NCBI RefSeq assembly: GCF_037042905.1
Contig: NC_087246.1
Span: forward strand, 36,202,001-36,266,000
DNA: 64,000 nucleotides
Source: Lytechinus pictus
Lineage: Eukaryota > Echinodermata > Echinoidea > Temnopleuroida > Toxopneustidae
Reading direction: 5' to 3'
Below, in pieces: positions 55,601-63,736 of the stretch (position 1 is its first letter; each line of letters starts with the position of its first letter). The notes under the pieces are model-generated. The model had not been told where the DNA came from. It saw only the letters and a program-made list of their open reading frames with translations, and ran no database searches. The translations under genes and the position numbers were made by a program.

Positions 55601-58600
55601 AATAGCAATATTGACTGACCTGGGGGCGAAAGGACATATATCGCCCTCACTAAATTGATATCACCCTCGTCTACGACTTGGGCGATATAAATCTAGTTTG
55701 GGCGATATATGTCGTATCGCCCCGAGGCCAGTCAATATTGTTTTATTATTGATTACATTCTGGGTAATTGACAACACCTGCTACTACATTGTAGGTTACA
55801 GTTACAGGTAATAATTATATCGGTGTTAAATTCCTTATGAACCTTGATGAGCCTCTGACTTTAAACCAATCATTATTTCATCAAATTACATGGTGTTTAC
55901 TTTTTATACGCCCGTCCTAGATGGGACGTATTATGAACCTAGGCTCATATAATTTGGTGTGTATGATACTAGCATAGATCCCAGCAATTCTATTGATTTT
56001 GAGGTCAGAAGGTCAAAGGTGAAGTCGCCACCTTCCACTTTTCTTGCTTGACCAATAACTCCATTTTCCGCGTTACAGGCGGGCGTATTATGTGCTCGCC
56101 TTAGAGACAATCTTGTTTACAATTAAAATGTAAATTTAGGCTTTCATATATTATATATTTTTCAGTATTGATATATATTTTTTAATTGTTTGTTGAAAAT
56201 ATATTTTGATTAATTTATTTTGTTTCAAATTTGTTACACAGTTGTTTTGGGCTATTGGTACAATCTTTGAGGTGTGCTTAGCTATTATGGTCATGCCCTC
56301 TCTTGGATGGAAATATCTTCTCTTATTCTCATCCATTCCTATGCTCATCTTCATCTTATTATGCAAGGTTAGTATAATTAAGTGTTCTCATGACAAACAT
56401 GGAGGTCAATTCATTATTGATCTGATTCTAAATACATAGAACCATACTACATTGACTCTAAAGGGGCTAATTGCATATGGGCAATTCCACAGGTTGGTGG
56501 ACATGAGCTTAAAAATTCAAATTCAATATTTTCTTGAATTTTTTAATACTTTAAGTCCTTCATTCATGATAGTTTCAGGAACAAGAAATAAAAAGTTTAT
56601 TTTCATATGTATACTTTGGAAAAAAATGGTCAAAAGTTGTGTCTTCCATTCTGTACCAAAATACAAGAAAAATAGTGAAAAATGATATATGCCTTACTAC
56701 CATTTTGTTATTGCAACAACATACCACTTTATATATTTCTGAAGTTTAGAAGAGTCAAATTACCTAAAATACACAACAGCTTTTCAAGTAAATTTGTAGT
56801 ACTCATTCAAAAATGAATATTGCAACCTGCTCAGGTGATGTAACGTGAGTAACCAAAAAAACTGACTTTGTTTTCTGAGAGAAAAATTCTTCATAGTTAA
56901 TTGGTGGGATTTTAAATTCTCTTCCTTCAAACAATCTTTGACACAGTGATGACTATCAAAATCATTAAAAAGTACAATTTTTTATAAAAATGATGAAGAA
57001 AAACTGTAATGTGAGTAACCTTGTAACGTGAGTAACCATCATGTAATGTGAGTAACCAGTAAAAATCATGCAGTGAGGTAATATTTTCAGTGGGATGTCA
57101 AGTTTTAAGTCTCATGGTGAGTTGTGAAGTTATTTTTGATTAATTAAAAGCAAAATGAGGGTACACCTCTTTGATGTGACTCTTTGTTCATCAAAATATC
57201 AGTGGTCATGCAATCACACAAAAAATTGAATATTAGTAGAAGTATTCACAATGCGAGAGTGCATTAGTAAGACTTGGTTTCGATGAACCAAACTTTAAAG
57301 AGTGTTCGAACAACACATTGAATGTCCTTACCTGTAACCCTATCTAGGCTGGGGTATTTTGGGAGTTAATATGGTTCGGGGGGGGGGGGGTGGGTGGGGC
57401 TTCCCAGGCCCCCCTTGAGATCTCGGCCATTGGCCGCACGATCACGCCGAAATTTTGCACGCAGGTTGTCTAGGACATAATCTACAATACTATACAGTAA
57501 TTTATTTCATGCAAATTGGTAGTAAGCAATTATGCTAATTTATGCATAATTAGTAAGCAAAATCATACTTTTCCCTCTTACTCCCTAATAAAGCTCCAAT
57601 ATTTCCAATTTTTTGTATAAAATCTCTTTTTGATGTTGCTAGCAATGAATTTTACACACATTATTGAATTTTTAATGACATTTGTGTTGTTAACCATACA
57701 TGGACAAAATGTAACGTGAGTAACCGTAACGTGAGTAACCATATTATCTGCACCCCAAGTAAAAACCATGTGTTCTTTATGTTTTTAATTATGTACAAAG
57801 TTTGTCTCCCTAATATACTTCTTTGAAATGGATATAATCAACTTTCATAAAAGCCTTGTATGAGGAGACTTTTCACTTATGTCGACTTTTCATTTTATGC
57901 ATGTCCAAATCATGTAACGTGAGTAACCGACACATTCCAAAGATTTGCCAGGAGCATAATAAAATTTCCAAAGTTTTGTTTTTATACAAAGGATAGTCAG
58001 ACTGTGTACTTTGTTGTGATAAGGAGATGTTTAGTTCCTATCAATAATAATGGAGTAACAGCTCCAAGTATGAGTCAAGGTGTCTCCAAATGTAACGTGA
58101 GTAACCGTGGAATAGCCCATATTCATGTGGTCAAATTTTTGGCCCAGTTTAACTGATTCCTCCCAAATTTGGGCTGTAGATGCTTTTCGTCATGTTATTC
58201 CAAGAGGTGATATATATGAAAAAAAATATGATGAAATGCTAAAATGAAAATAATTGAGACGTCATCCTTTGGTGTCAGTCTTTGTGGAACATTCCCTAAA
58301 CGTTATCTATTTGGTAAGTTTACTTTAGAATTAAAAGACTAATAAAAATGTTGTGGAAGATAGTAGTGAAAATAATAATTGTGAAGTGTGAACTCTTAAA
58401 TTCTTTCTGTGGTTTACAAAGAATATTGTCCACTACAAGGAATTGCTCCTGAATTTCCTCACATTCAAAATTAAACAAATAACAGCTGAACCGATGAGAC
58501 CAATTATTTGAATGTAGTCCTGTGCATGCTTATCTATGCGCAGTCCATGTGACCTTCAGATAAATGGATTTGATTTTCTCTCATTTGGTGATTAAAAAAA

Positions 58601-61600
58601 TACTTCTGTTTTTTTACAGCAAACACAAGTACTTACGTGCACTGCAAATAGCCTTTCACTATCACTTTGAGATATTTTCCTCTGTTATTAAGATTTATTA
58701 GTTATTTAGATTTATAAGTAGAAGAACTTAATTGTATGAATAATATCTTAAAGTAATTTATTGTACCCTTTCATATACCCATAACATATTATGTTATACA
58801 GGGCCCAATTTTAGAGTAGTTTCCTAATTAAAGTAGCTACCCTGCGTAAATAAAACATTATTATTATTATTTATCATTGTTCATTGTCAGTGGTTACCAG
58901 AGAGTAATGTATTGTACCCTTTCATATACCTATAACTTATTATGTTATACAGGGCCCACTTGTAGAGTAGTTGCTAACCTGGGTAAATAAAACATTATTA
59001 TTAGTTATTATTATTTATTTTCAGTGGTTACCAGAGAGTGCAAGATACCAGGTGGCATGTGGTAATCAGCAAAAAGCGCATGAAATCCTCAAGAATGTTG
59101 CTTTAGCAAACAACAAACCCATGCCTCTTGGGAGACTACGATGCGGAGATGCCGAGGTCAGTGGTATATTTTATATTTCATTCATTGGGAGAAAAGGCAA
59201 GAACAACATATCCAGTTGGGTGTTTCATAAAGCTGTGCGTAAGTTATGAATGACTTTGCGAGAGACCGGTGATCCTTTCTTGGGCTTTGTTTACATTAAG
59301 TTCCAAAGAAAGGATCATAAGTCGCTCATAAAGTTCCCTTTATTTTATGAACAGTTTTGTGAAACACCCACCTGTTGTCCATTGGAGAGAGAATTGTATT
59401 TGAATGCAATTCAAGTCGTAAGTACATGTACTTGCTTGTTTCTGATTGGTTGGATATCATGTTACAATTGATCGCAAGTCTTTCTCCAACAGGCATACCT
59501 CGTACCAGTCTGAATTTGGATGGGTTGAAATACCCAAATTTGACTTGTTTTTAGCATCTTTATGTTGCAATTTTCCTTCTTTCTTTTTTTTGATGAAATT
59601 TCCCTTCATTTTGTTTTCCTTGATAGATATAAATACACTACTGTGAGAAATTTGGTTTCATTCCTATTTTAGAACAATATTATTCCTATTTTTGTCTCGC
59701 CTGCATAGCAGAGCGAGACTATAGGCGCCGCTTTTCCGACGGTAGCGGCGGTGACGGCATCGTCGTCAACATCAAATCTTAACCAAAGGTTAAGTTTTGA
59801 AATGTCATCATAACTTAGAAAGTATCTGGACCTAGTTCATAAAATTTGGACATAAGGGTAATCAAGTATTACTGAATATCCTGGCTGATTTTCACATCAC
59901 ATGACCAAGGTCACAGGTCATTTAGGGTCAATGAATTTTGGCCATGTTGGGGGTATTTGTTGATTTCAGTCATAACTTTGAAAGTTTATGGATCTGGTTC
60001 ATGAAATTTGGACATAAGAGTAATCACGTAACACTGAACATCCTTTGTGAGTTTCAGGTCACATGACCAAGGTCAAAGGTCATTTAGGGTCAATGAACGT
60101 AGATTATTTTGGGGGAATCAAAATGAAATTTAAACCGAGGTTCAGTTTTTTAAATATCATAACTCTTGAAGTATATGGATCTATTTCATAAAACTTGGAC
60201 ATAAGAGTAATCAAGCATCAGTGAACATCCTGCATGAGTTTCAGGTCTCATGATCAAGGTCAATGAACTTTGGCCTTGTTGGGGGTATTTTATGGATCTA
60301 GTTCATGAAATGTGGATATAAGGGTAATCTTACACAAGTCTTCGGTCACACGATCAAGGTCAAATGTCATATCATATGAATAGTGTTTTTTGTGAATGAT
60401 TATTCTATAGTTGTTTTCAAAGTCAGCACTACTGCTATATTGACTCTCATAATTAAGCTTACTCATAATGCAGGCGAGGCTGCCAGAGGCGCTCCATTTG
60501 TTTTGGCTGAAAAGGTTGGGAGGGACTAGATACTTGATATGGTGATCACTTTGGCAGCTCATACAGAAGTTATACTGGGAAGATGAATAAAGTCAGCCCA
60601 GTGCATAACTCTCCTGTAATTGAATATTATTTATGATGTATCCATTCACATTATGAAAGGATATTAAGAAAAAAAAATGCATGAGTGAAATTAAAAATCT
60701 TTGATATAGAAAGGCAATGCAATGACTTCATTCCTTCTTTTTTTTTTAAATAGAAACGTGGATCATACAGAGATCTGTTCAAAACTAGAGAGTTAGGAAT
60801 AACAACAGGACTTTTACTCTTCATATGGTAAGATTCTAATTTTTAAGTTAGATATTATTTTATCAGGTTAAATTTTCTTGGTTTCCATGGTTTCCACCAA
60901 TTTACACACAGGGCTTGAATTTCCTGGCCGGCAAAAGGCAATTTGCCGCAATGCCCACCCGACTTGCCGTGACGCCCCTCTCAAAATTACGATGCTTACG
61001 GCAGCTTGTTGCCGTCCCTTCTTTTCAGTTTGCCGTGATCCCCTTCCACCTGAAACTTATCAGGATTCTCAGCCCATCAGGGAAAATTCATTTAGTTTTT
61101 TCGGAATTCGATAAGAAAATACCTCAAATCAGGGAAAAATGCCTTAAATGAGGGAAAAATCAGGGAATTTTTATCAGCCCAAACGATGAAAGCACGGTTA
61201 GTCAGTCAGACTCTGTTATATTTTGTTGCATATCAAAACAACATCCATTGAATGACTGGTTATGTTGGTACTAATTAGTTTTACATTATTGTTTTTATAC
61301 TGAAAATACATGTAATTCACTGCAACAACTTAGAAAACATGCGAAACTGGGAATGGGTTTGAATAATTATCAGGGAATTTTTAAACTTCATCAGGAAAAA
61401 TCAGGGAATAATTTGTTTTCTTGAAAAGCTGGTAACCCTACTTATACAAACAACAGATATCGATGGCTTGGTGATGAGCATTGCGCGAGTGAACTATTTT
61501 CAAATATTGCACCATGTTCTCCACATCACACTAGAAATATGCCTCTCCAAAACCCCCGGAGCTCGCACACCCACACACATGTGGGATCACCCTCATTATT

Positions 61601-63558
61601 GCGCAATCAGTATATCGCATGCCTTTGCATAACATTAACACACCGTATACGCAGTACCTCTAAACTGAGGGCGCTTCTCAAAAGTTTGGCCCTGTGAACC
61701 TCCCACTAAACTGTCAAAATTCACATTTCACATATACAGCTCTTCTAATGTCCATATTGCCAAAAATTGGTGTAACCATGTCATTTGCTAGTATTACAAG
61801 GAAATATTGTCACGTTTCTGTTATAGCTCAATAAGATTTTTTTGGTGTGATATTGTCTGTATCAACACACATTGGTGAGAGTACATTACAGTCTCATGTA
61901 TGCATTTGTGTGTGTTGATAAACTTGGTTTTTCTCCTAAACTATATCCTTTTGAGGGGGAAAATCTAAAAAGAGCCCTCATAAAAAGTAATTTTTTAGTT
62001 GATATAATATTAATACGGGTATTGAAAAATCCAATACCGAAAAAGCTTAAGTGCCCTTTCATATTTCTTTGGTTTTGCCTTGGTGCCCCTCTAACTTGCC
62101 TTGCTTGCCCTTAGAAAAATATTGAGAGAAAGTGCCTCCCAAACCCCAAAGTTGCCTGTCCCTAAAACTGGCGGCATTCGAGGCCTGTACACATCTTTAA
62201 TCATTGCCAGACAGATGTAATGAATGGCAAATTCTTCTTCAACAATAAAAAACAACATACCTGTCCATTTTATGAACTAGTGTATGGATTGAAGTAATTA
62301 TATGTGGGGGATGAGTGAAATATATCACCATGTTGTGATATTCCAGCTAGTGATATCCAAGTACCCAAAATGTAGAATATGGTTGTAGCCATTCTATAAG
62401 AATACCCTATAATCAGATTTTTCTACAATTCTTTTTCTTTCTAGGTTTGCCAATGCATTCTCATACTATGGTCTGGTTCTGCTCAGTACAGAACTGTTTG
62501 CCTATGGAGATTCTTGCTCGGGTAAGGGCCAAATATCTACTGGGATGAAAAATACTTGTGCATTAGGAAACGGGTTAAGATGATGGGATAGTTCGGATAT
62601 TTCCATATTGATTATATTGCTTCTTAATTAGTGTGAGGGAGATAGATAACCTAGCTTTCTTTTAAATTAGATTATGATTATGTTTTCATTCTAACAATAT
62701 GATATAAACATGGAATGTTAGGGTTAGAATCTTGTATGAAGACTTTTCCATTTTTAATTCATCTTGTCTCTCTCATTACCAATTGCTTTTGTTTGGATGT
62801 ATGATATTTTATTTGTTCACTTTTGTACATCTGCCTGTGAGAATGAAACGAACCCAAACTCCCTATTTCAGGTGCAGGAAAGACAGCGGGTGATGACATG
62901 GGATGTTTTGATGAATGTAAAACACTCACTACGGCCGATTATATTTCCCTTCTCTGGACTACGCTGGCTGAATTACCTGGTGAGCTGCAAACTACAACAG
63001 TTCATTATTCTTCTGCAATGATTTTTATTTTCTAAATTGCACAGTAGGCCTAATCGTAAACCTATGTCTAGCTATGACACTCAGTCTGTCAATTTGATGA
63101 AGCAATATCACGTAATGAACATACAGACATTTTTGGCTTGCATGCAGTGTGAAATGAGATCATAATCCTAACTTTTTTTCTAGAATGAGATTCAAGTCAG
63201 TTGGAATACAGAGTCCTCGAGTTTAAAGTCACAGATCATCATATATTCAAATTGATATCTGTATGATATTGGATGGATTTCTCTCCATTTCAGAATGATG
63301 AAGTAAAGAATGTTGTCCTATGGGCACATTCAATTTCTAGTCTTATATATATGATATATAGGTTTCATACTAATCTGCCTTTATTAGCCCCTTGCTTCTT
63401 CTCTCCACCAGCATTCTTTTGTATCTCTCGTATCTTTGAATTGCAGGACTTGTGATAACATTCCTGATCATTGAGTTACTTGGACGTAAGAAGACCATGG
63501 CTGTGGAATTCCTCTTTTTTTCTCTCTTCACATTCCTCATATTCATGTGTACATCAAG
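46392..63558 (+). CDS. SVOP: SVOP-type major facilitator transporter (11 exons visible, 3' end beyond window)
   Basis: Coding exons 46392-46602, 46958-47043, 47514-47684, 49391-49515, 51727-51790, 56242-56367, 59025-59156, 60754-60827, 62445-62521, 62872-62979 and 63447-63558 join in phase to 428 codons (vertebrate SVOP has about 548). SVOP is a synaptic-vesicle protein of the SV2/MFS family; its substrate is not established. Diagnostic runs: [31 protein letters not shown], the loop 2-3 motif [65 protein letters not shown] and GRKKTM, covering roughly the first nine membrane segments. The N-terminus is Gly/Ser-rich and cytosolic. SVOPL is the alternative; the N-terminal VKFRK and the strong EAIGFG match favour SVOP. 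Confidence 0.92.
46958..47043 (+). CDS. SVOP: SVOP exon 2: [15 protein letters not shown] segment
   Basis: Acceptor TACCATTACAG, donor TGTTGG|GTAAGT, 86 bp. It encodes [20 protein letters not shown] and SALTGFCW, the conserved lead into the first membrane segment in SV2/SVOP proteins. Confidence 0.93.
47514..47684 (+). CDS. SVOP: SVOP exon 3: TM1 to TM2 and loop motif
   Basis: Acceptor CCTTATACTAG, donor AGATCG|GTGAGT, 57 codons. It encodes [38 protein letters not shown] and [19 protein letters not shown]. It contains the MFS signature GxxxDxxGRR between segments 2 and 3. Confidence 0.95.
47920..48508. mobile_element. Long palindromic MITE, TAAAGG...CCTTTA termini
   Basis: TAAAGGAGAATGAAACCCTT at 47920 pairs with GAGTTTCATTCTCCTTTA at 48508. 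Inner arms CAAGATCTGTGATATCACAC and GTGTGACATCACAGATCTTG pair strongly. Same general build as the elements at 35272 and 42545 but different sequence. It lies in SVOP intron 3. Confidence 0.78.
49391..49515 (+). CDS. SVOP: SVOP exon 4: TM3 to TM4
   Basis: Acceptor TGTATATTTAG, donor CCAATC|GTAAGT, 125 bp. It encodes [38 protein letters not shown] and VPQ plus two bases of Ser. [10 protein letters not shown] is the MFS Arg/Gly motif of segment 4. Confidence 0.95.
49747..50935 (+). mobile_element. Modular half-site-rich repeat, copy 2
   Basis: It starts TGTCTCGCCTGCATAGCAGA and ends GCGTTCCACTTGT, with a GGCGGCGGCGGCGG run near 49800. About six degenerate units of roughly 155-175 bp each carry GGTCACATGACCAAGGTCA-like sequence. 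Perfect AGGTCAAAGGTCA (DR1) occurs at 49962, 50318 and 50645. It is non-coding and lies in SVOP intron 4. Confidence 0.8.
51727..51790 (+). CDS. SVOP: SVOP exon 5
   Basis: Acceptor TTTTTCTAACAG, donor ATTGAG|GTAAGT, 64 bp. It completes Ser then encodes [20 protein letters not shown] and E, the cytosolic loop after segment 4. It aligns directly with vertebrate VTLYAEFLP. Confidence 0.93.
52169..52313. repeat. MITE-like copy related to 22530 (reverse)
   Basis: It shares TTGTCAGATCTGACA, the CAATCA(C/G)AATCAAGGAAAG run and GTTACCATGGTAA-like sequence with the 22530-22691 copy in the opposite orientation. The ends are eroded. It lies in SVOP intron 5. Confidence 0.5.
53362..53669. mobile_element. 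Short TIR element, TGGGCATTTTCAC family
   Basis: TGGGCATTTTCAC at 53362 pairs with GTGAAAATGCCTA ending 53669 (one mismatch), with TA directly outside both ends. The interior has GGTAACTGACATTAC, like the motif of the larger relatives at 53839 and 56478. Non-coding. Confidence 0.5.
53839..54297 (-). mobile_element. TGGGC-TIR element copy A with GGTTACTCACGTTAC motif
   Basis: The ends are TGGGCTATTCCAC at 53839 and ATGGAATTGCCC at 54296. It reads as the inverse of the two ends of copy B (56478-58120), with the same interior sequence over about 400 bp. Three motif copies (53852, 54030, 54217) are in the orientation opposite to copy B, as expected from inversion of the whole copy. Copy A is an internally deleted relative. 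SVOP intron 5. Confidence 0.7.
54631..55574 (+). mobile_element. Modular half-site-rich repeat, copy 3
   Basis: It starts TGTCTCACCTGCATAGCAGA and ends GGCATTCCACTTGT. Perfect DR1 motifs AGGTCAAAGGTCA lie at 54832, 55024, 55187 and 55349, one in each of four consecutive units. It lies in SVOP intron 5, between copy A of the TGGGC element and exon 6. Confidence 0.8.
55596..55745. repeat. Foldback MITE-like repeat with GGGCGATAT units
   Basis: CAATATTGACTGACCTGGGG at 55602 pairs with CCGAGGCCAGTCAATATTG at 55722. GGGCGATAT or its complement occurs five times within about 150 bp. The whole segment can fold into one long hairpin. Non-coding, SVOP intron 5. Confidence 0.75.
55905..56118. repeat. 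Repeat with TATACGCCCGTC and GCGGGCGTATTATG ends
   Basis: TATACGCCCGTCCTAGATGG at 55906 and GGCGGGCGTATTATGTGCTC near 56079 mark a 0.2-kb interspersed repeat whose two ends share the CGCCCG/CGGGCG core in inverse orientation. It is close to exon 6 and non-coding. Confidence 0.5.
56242..56367 (+). CDS. SVOP: SVOP exon 6: TM5 to TM6
   Basis: Acceptor TTGTTACACAG, donor TGCAAG|GTTAGT, 42 codons. It encodes [39 protein letters not shown] and LCK. FWAIGT(V/I)FEV and MPSLGW are near-identical to vertebrate SVOP. Confidence 0.95.
56478..58120 (+). mobile_element. TGGGC-TIR element copy B with eight GTAACGTGAGTAACC motifs
   Basis: The ends TGGGCAATTCCAC at 56478 and GTGGAATAGCCCA at 58120 are near-complementary, with TA immediately outside each end (a TA-type target duplication). 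GTAACGTGAGTAACC or a one-base variant occurs at 56840, 57006, 57023, 57043, 57711, 57726, 57914 and 58092, all in one orientation. No transposase frame is present. An unrelated repeat at about 57330-57600 sits inside. SVOP intron 6. Confidence 0.75.
57330..57600 (+). repeat. Interspersed repeat with G-run and GCCGCACGATCACGCC core, copy 1
   Basis: AACCCTATCTAGGCTGGGGT, a 12-base G-run, GATCTCGGCCATTGGCCGCA and TTATGCTAATTTATGCATAA are shared with the copy that begins at 63737. It lies within TGGGC element copy B. Non-coding. Confidence 0.6.
58760..59040 (+). repeat. 151-bp tandem duplication spanning a SINE tail and the SVOP exon 7 start
   Basis: ATTGTACCCTTTCATATACC at 58760 recurs at 58911. 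Each unit runs through CAGGGCCCA, a SINE-like (C)TAAC/CCTGGGTAAATAAAAC-(ATT)n tail and an acceptor followed by TGGTTACCAGAGAGT. The first unit's exon fragment is at 58891-58905, the true exon 7 at 59025. Confidence 0.8.
58891..58932 (+). pseudogene. Decoy duplicate of SVOP exon 7 start
   Basis: TCATTGTCAG|TGGTTACCAGAGAGT copies the true acceptor and first 15 bases of exon 7. Used as an exon it would read WLPES then leave the frame's homology and stop within 15 codons. The acceptor remains consensus, so it could compete for splicing. Confidence 0.6.
59025..59156 (+). CDS. SVOP: SVOP exon 7: central cytosolic loop
   Basis: Acceptor TTATTTTCAG, donor GCCGAG|GTCAGT, 44 codons. It encodes [39 protein letters not shown] and CGDAE, the large loop between the two six-helix halves with the PES(A/P)R motif. 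Confidence 0.95.
59218..59372. repeat. MITE-like GTTTCATAAAGC/ACAGTTTTGTGAAAC element
   Basis: GGGTGTTTCATAAAGCTGTG at 59218 pairs with AACAGTTTTGTGAAACACCC near 59350. The central AAAGGATCA matches the copies at 17330 and 28133. SVOP intron 7, about 60 bp after exon 7. Confidence 0.6.
59693..60501 (+). mobile_element. Modular half-site-rich repeat, copy 4
   Basis: It starts TGTCTCGCCTGCATAGCAGA and ends GGCGCTCCATTTGT. It is more diverged than copies 2 and 3, with one perfect DR1 (60070) and a near match at about 59909. SVOP intron 7. Confidence 0.75.
60754..60827 (+). CDS. SVOP: SVOP exon 8: start of TM7
   Basis: A long T-tract then AAATAG acceptor, donor ATATG|GTAAGA, 74 bp. It encodes [20 protein letters not shown] and LLFI plus two bases of Trp. 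RDLF is conserved in vertebrate SVOP. Confidence 0.9.
60909..62187. mobile_element. hAT-like insertion with 6-bp target duplication
   Basis: The left end CAGGGCTTGAAT and the right end ATTCGAGGCCTG are near-complementary. TACACA lies directly outside each end (60903-60908 and 62188-62193). The interior has GGCAATTTGCCG-like and CTTGCC-rich stretches near both ends but no transposase frame. The short open frames at 60.88-61.15 kb are internal to the repeat. SVOP intron 8. Confidence 0.55.
62445..62521 (+). CDS. SVOP: SVOP exon 9: TM7
   Basis: Acceptor TTCTTTCTAG, donor GCTCGG|GTAAGG, 77 bp. It encodes [20 protein letters not shown] and GDSCS. (S/A)[11 protein letters not shown](T/S)TELF is one of the strongest SVOP family runs. 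Confidence 0.94.
62872..62979 (+). CDS. SVOP: SVOP exon 10: luminal loop and TM8 lead
   Basis: Acceptor CCCTATTTCAG, donor TTACCTG|GTGAGC, 108 bp. It encodes [36 protein letters not shown] and the first base of Gly. The two Cys match the loop cysteines of vertebrate SVOP. LLWTTL(A/S)E is conserved. Confidence 0.9.
63447..63558 (+). CDS. SVOP: SVOP exon 11: TM8 to TM9
   Basis: Acceptor TGAATTGCAG, donor CATCAAG|GTAAGA, 112 bp. It encodes [20 protein letters not shown] and [16 protein letters not shown] plus two bases. GRKKTM is the repeat of the loop motif in the second half of the transporter. Remaining exons lie beyond the window. Confidence 0.93.
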
Positions 63559-63736
63559 GTAAGATTGCTCATTGGTCAAACTTATGGTAAAATTCTATGT
63601 TTTTAGCATTCATATATACAGTTCTAAATAATAATAACAATGGTTATTATGACAATAAGGATTATGTAATGATATGTATTTCTATAGCTAGCTCTTAATA
63701 TTCATTGTTCCTCAGCAATAAAACAAAATTTCTCTT

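Noticed and set aside
53839..58120. One 4.3-kb foldback element with 400-bp inverted arms
   Set aside because: SVOP exon 6, a perfectly conserved host exon, lies between the arms, and each arm has its own two TGGGC ends. Two separate insertions explain the pattern better.
60878..61151. Overlapping short plus-strand frames of about 78 codons
   Set aside because: They come from the low-complexity CTTGCC/TTGCCG-rich end of a hAT-like repeat and show no protein features.
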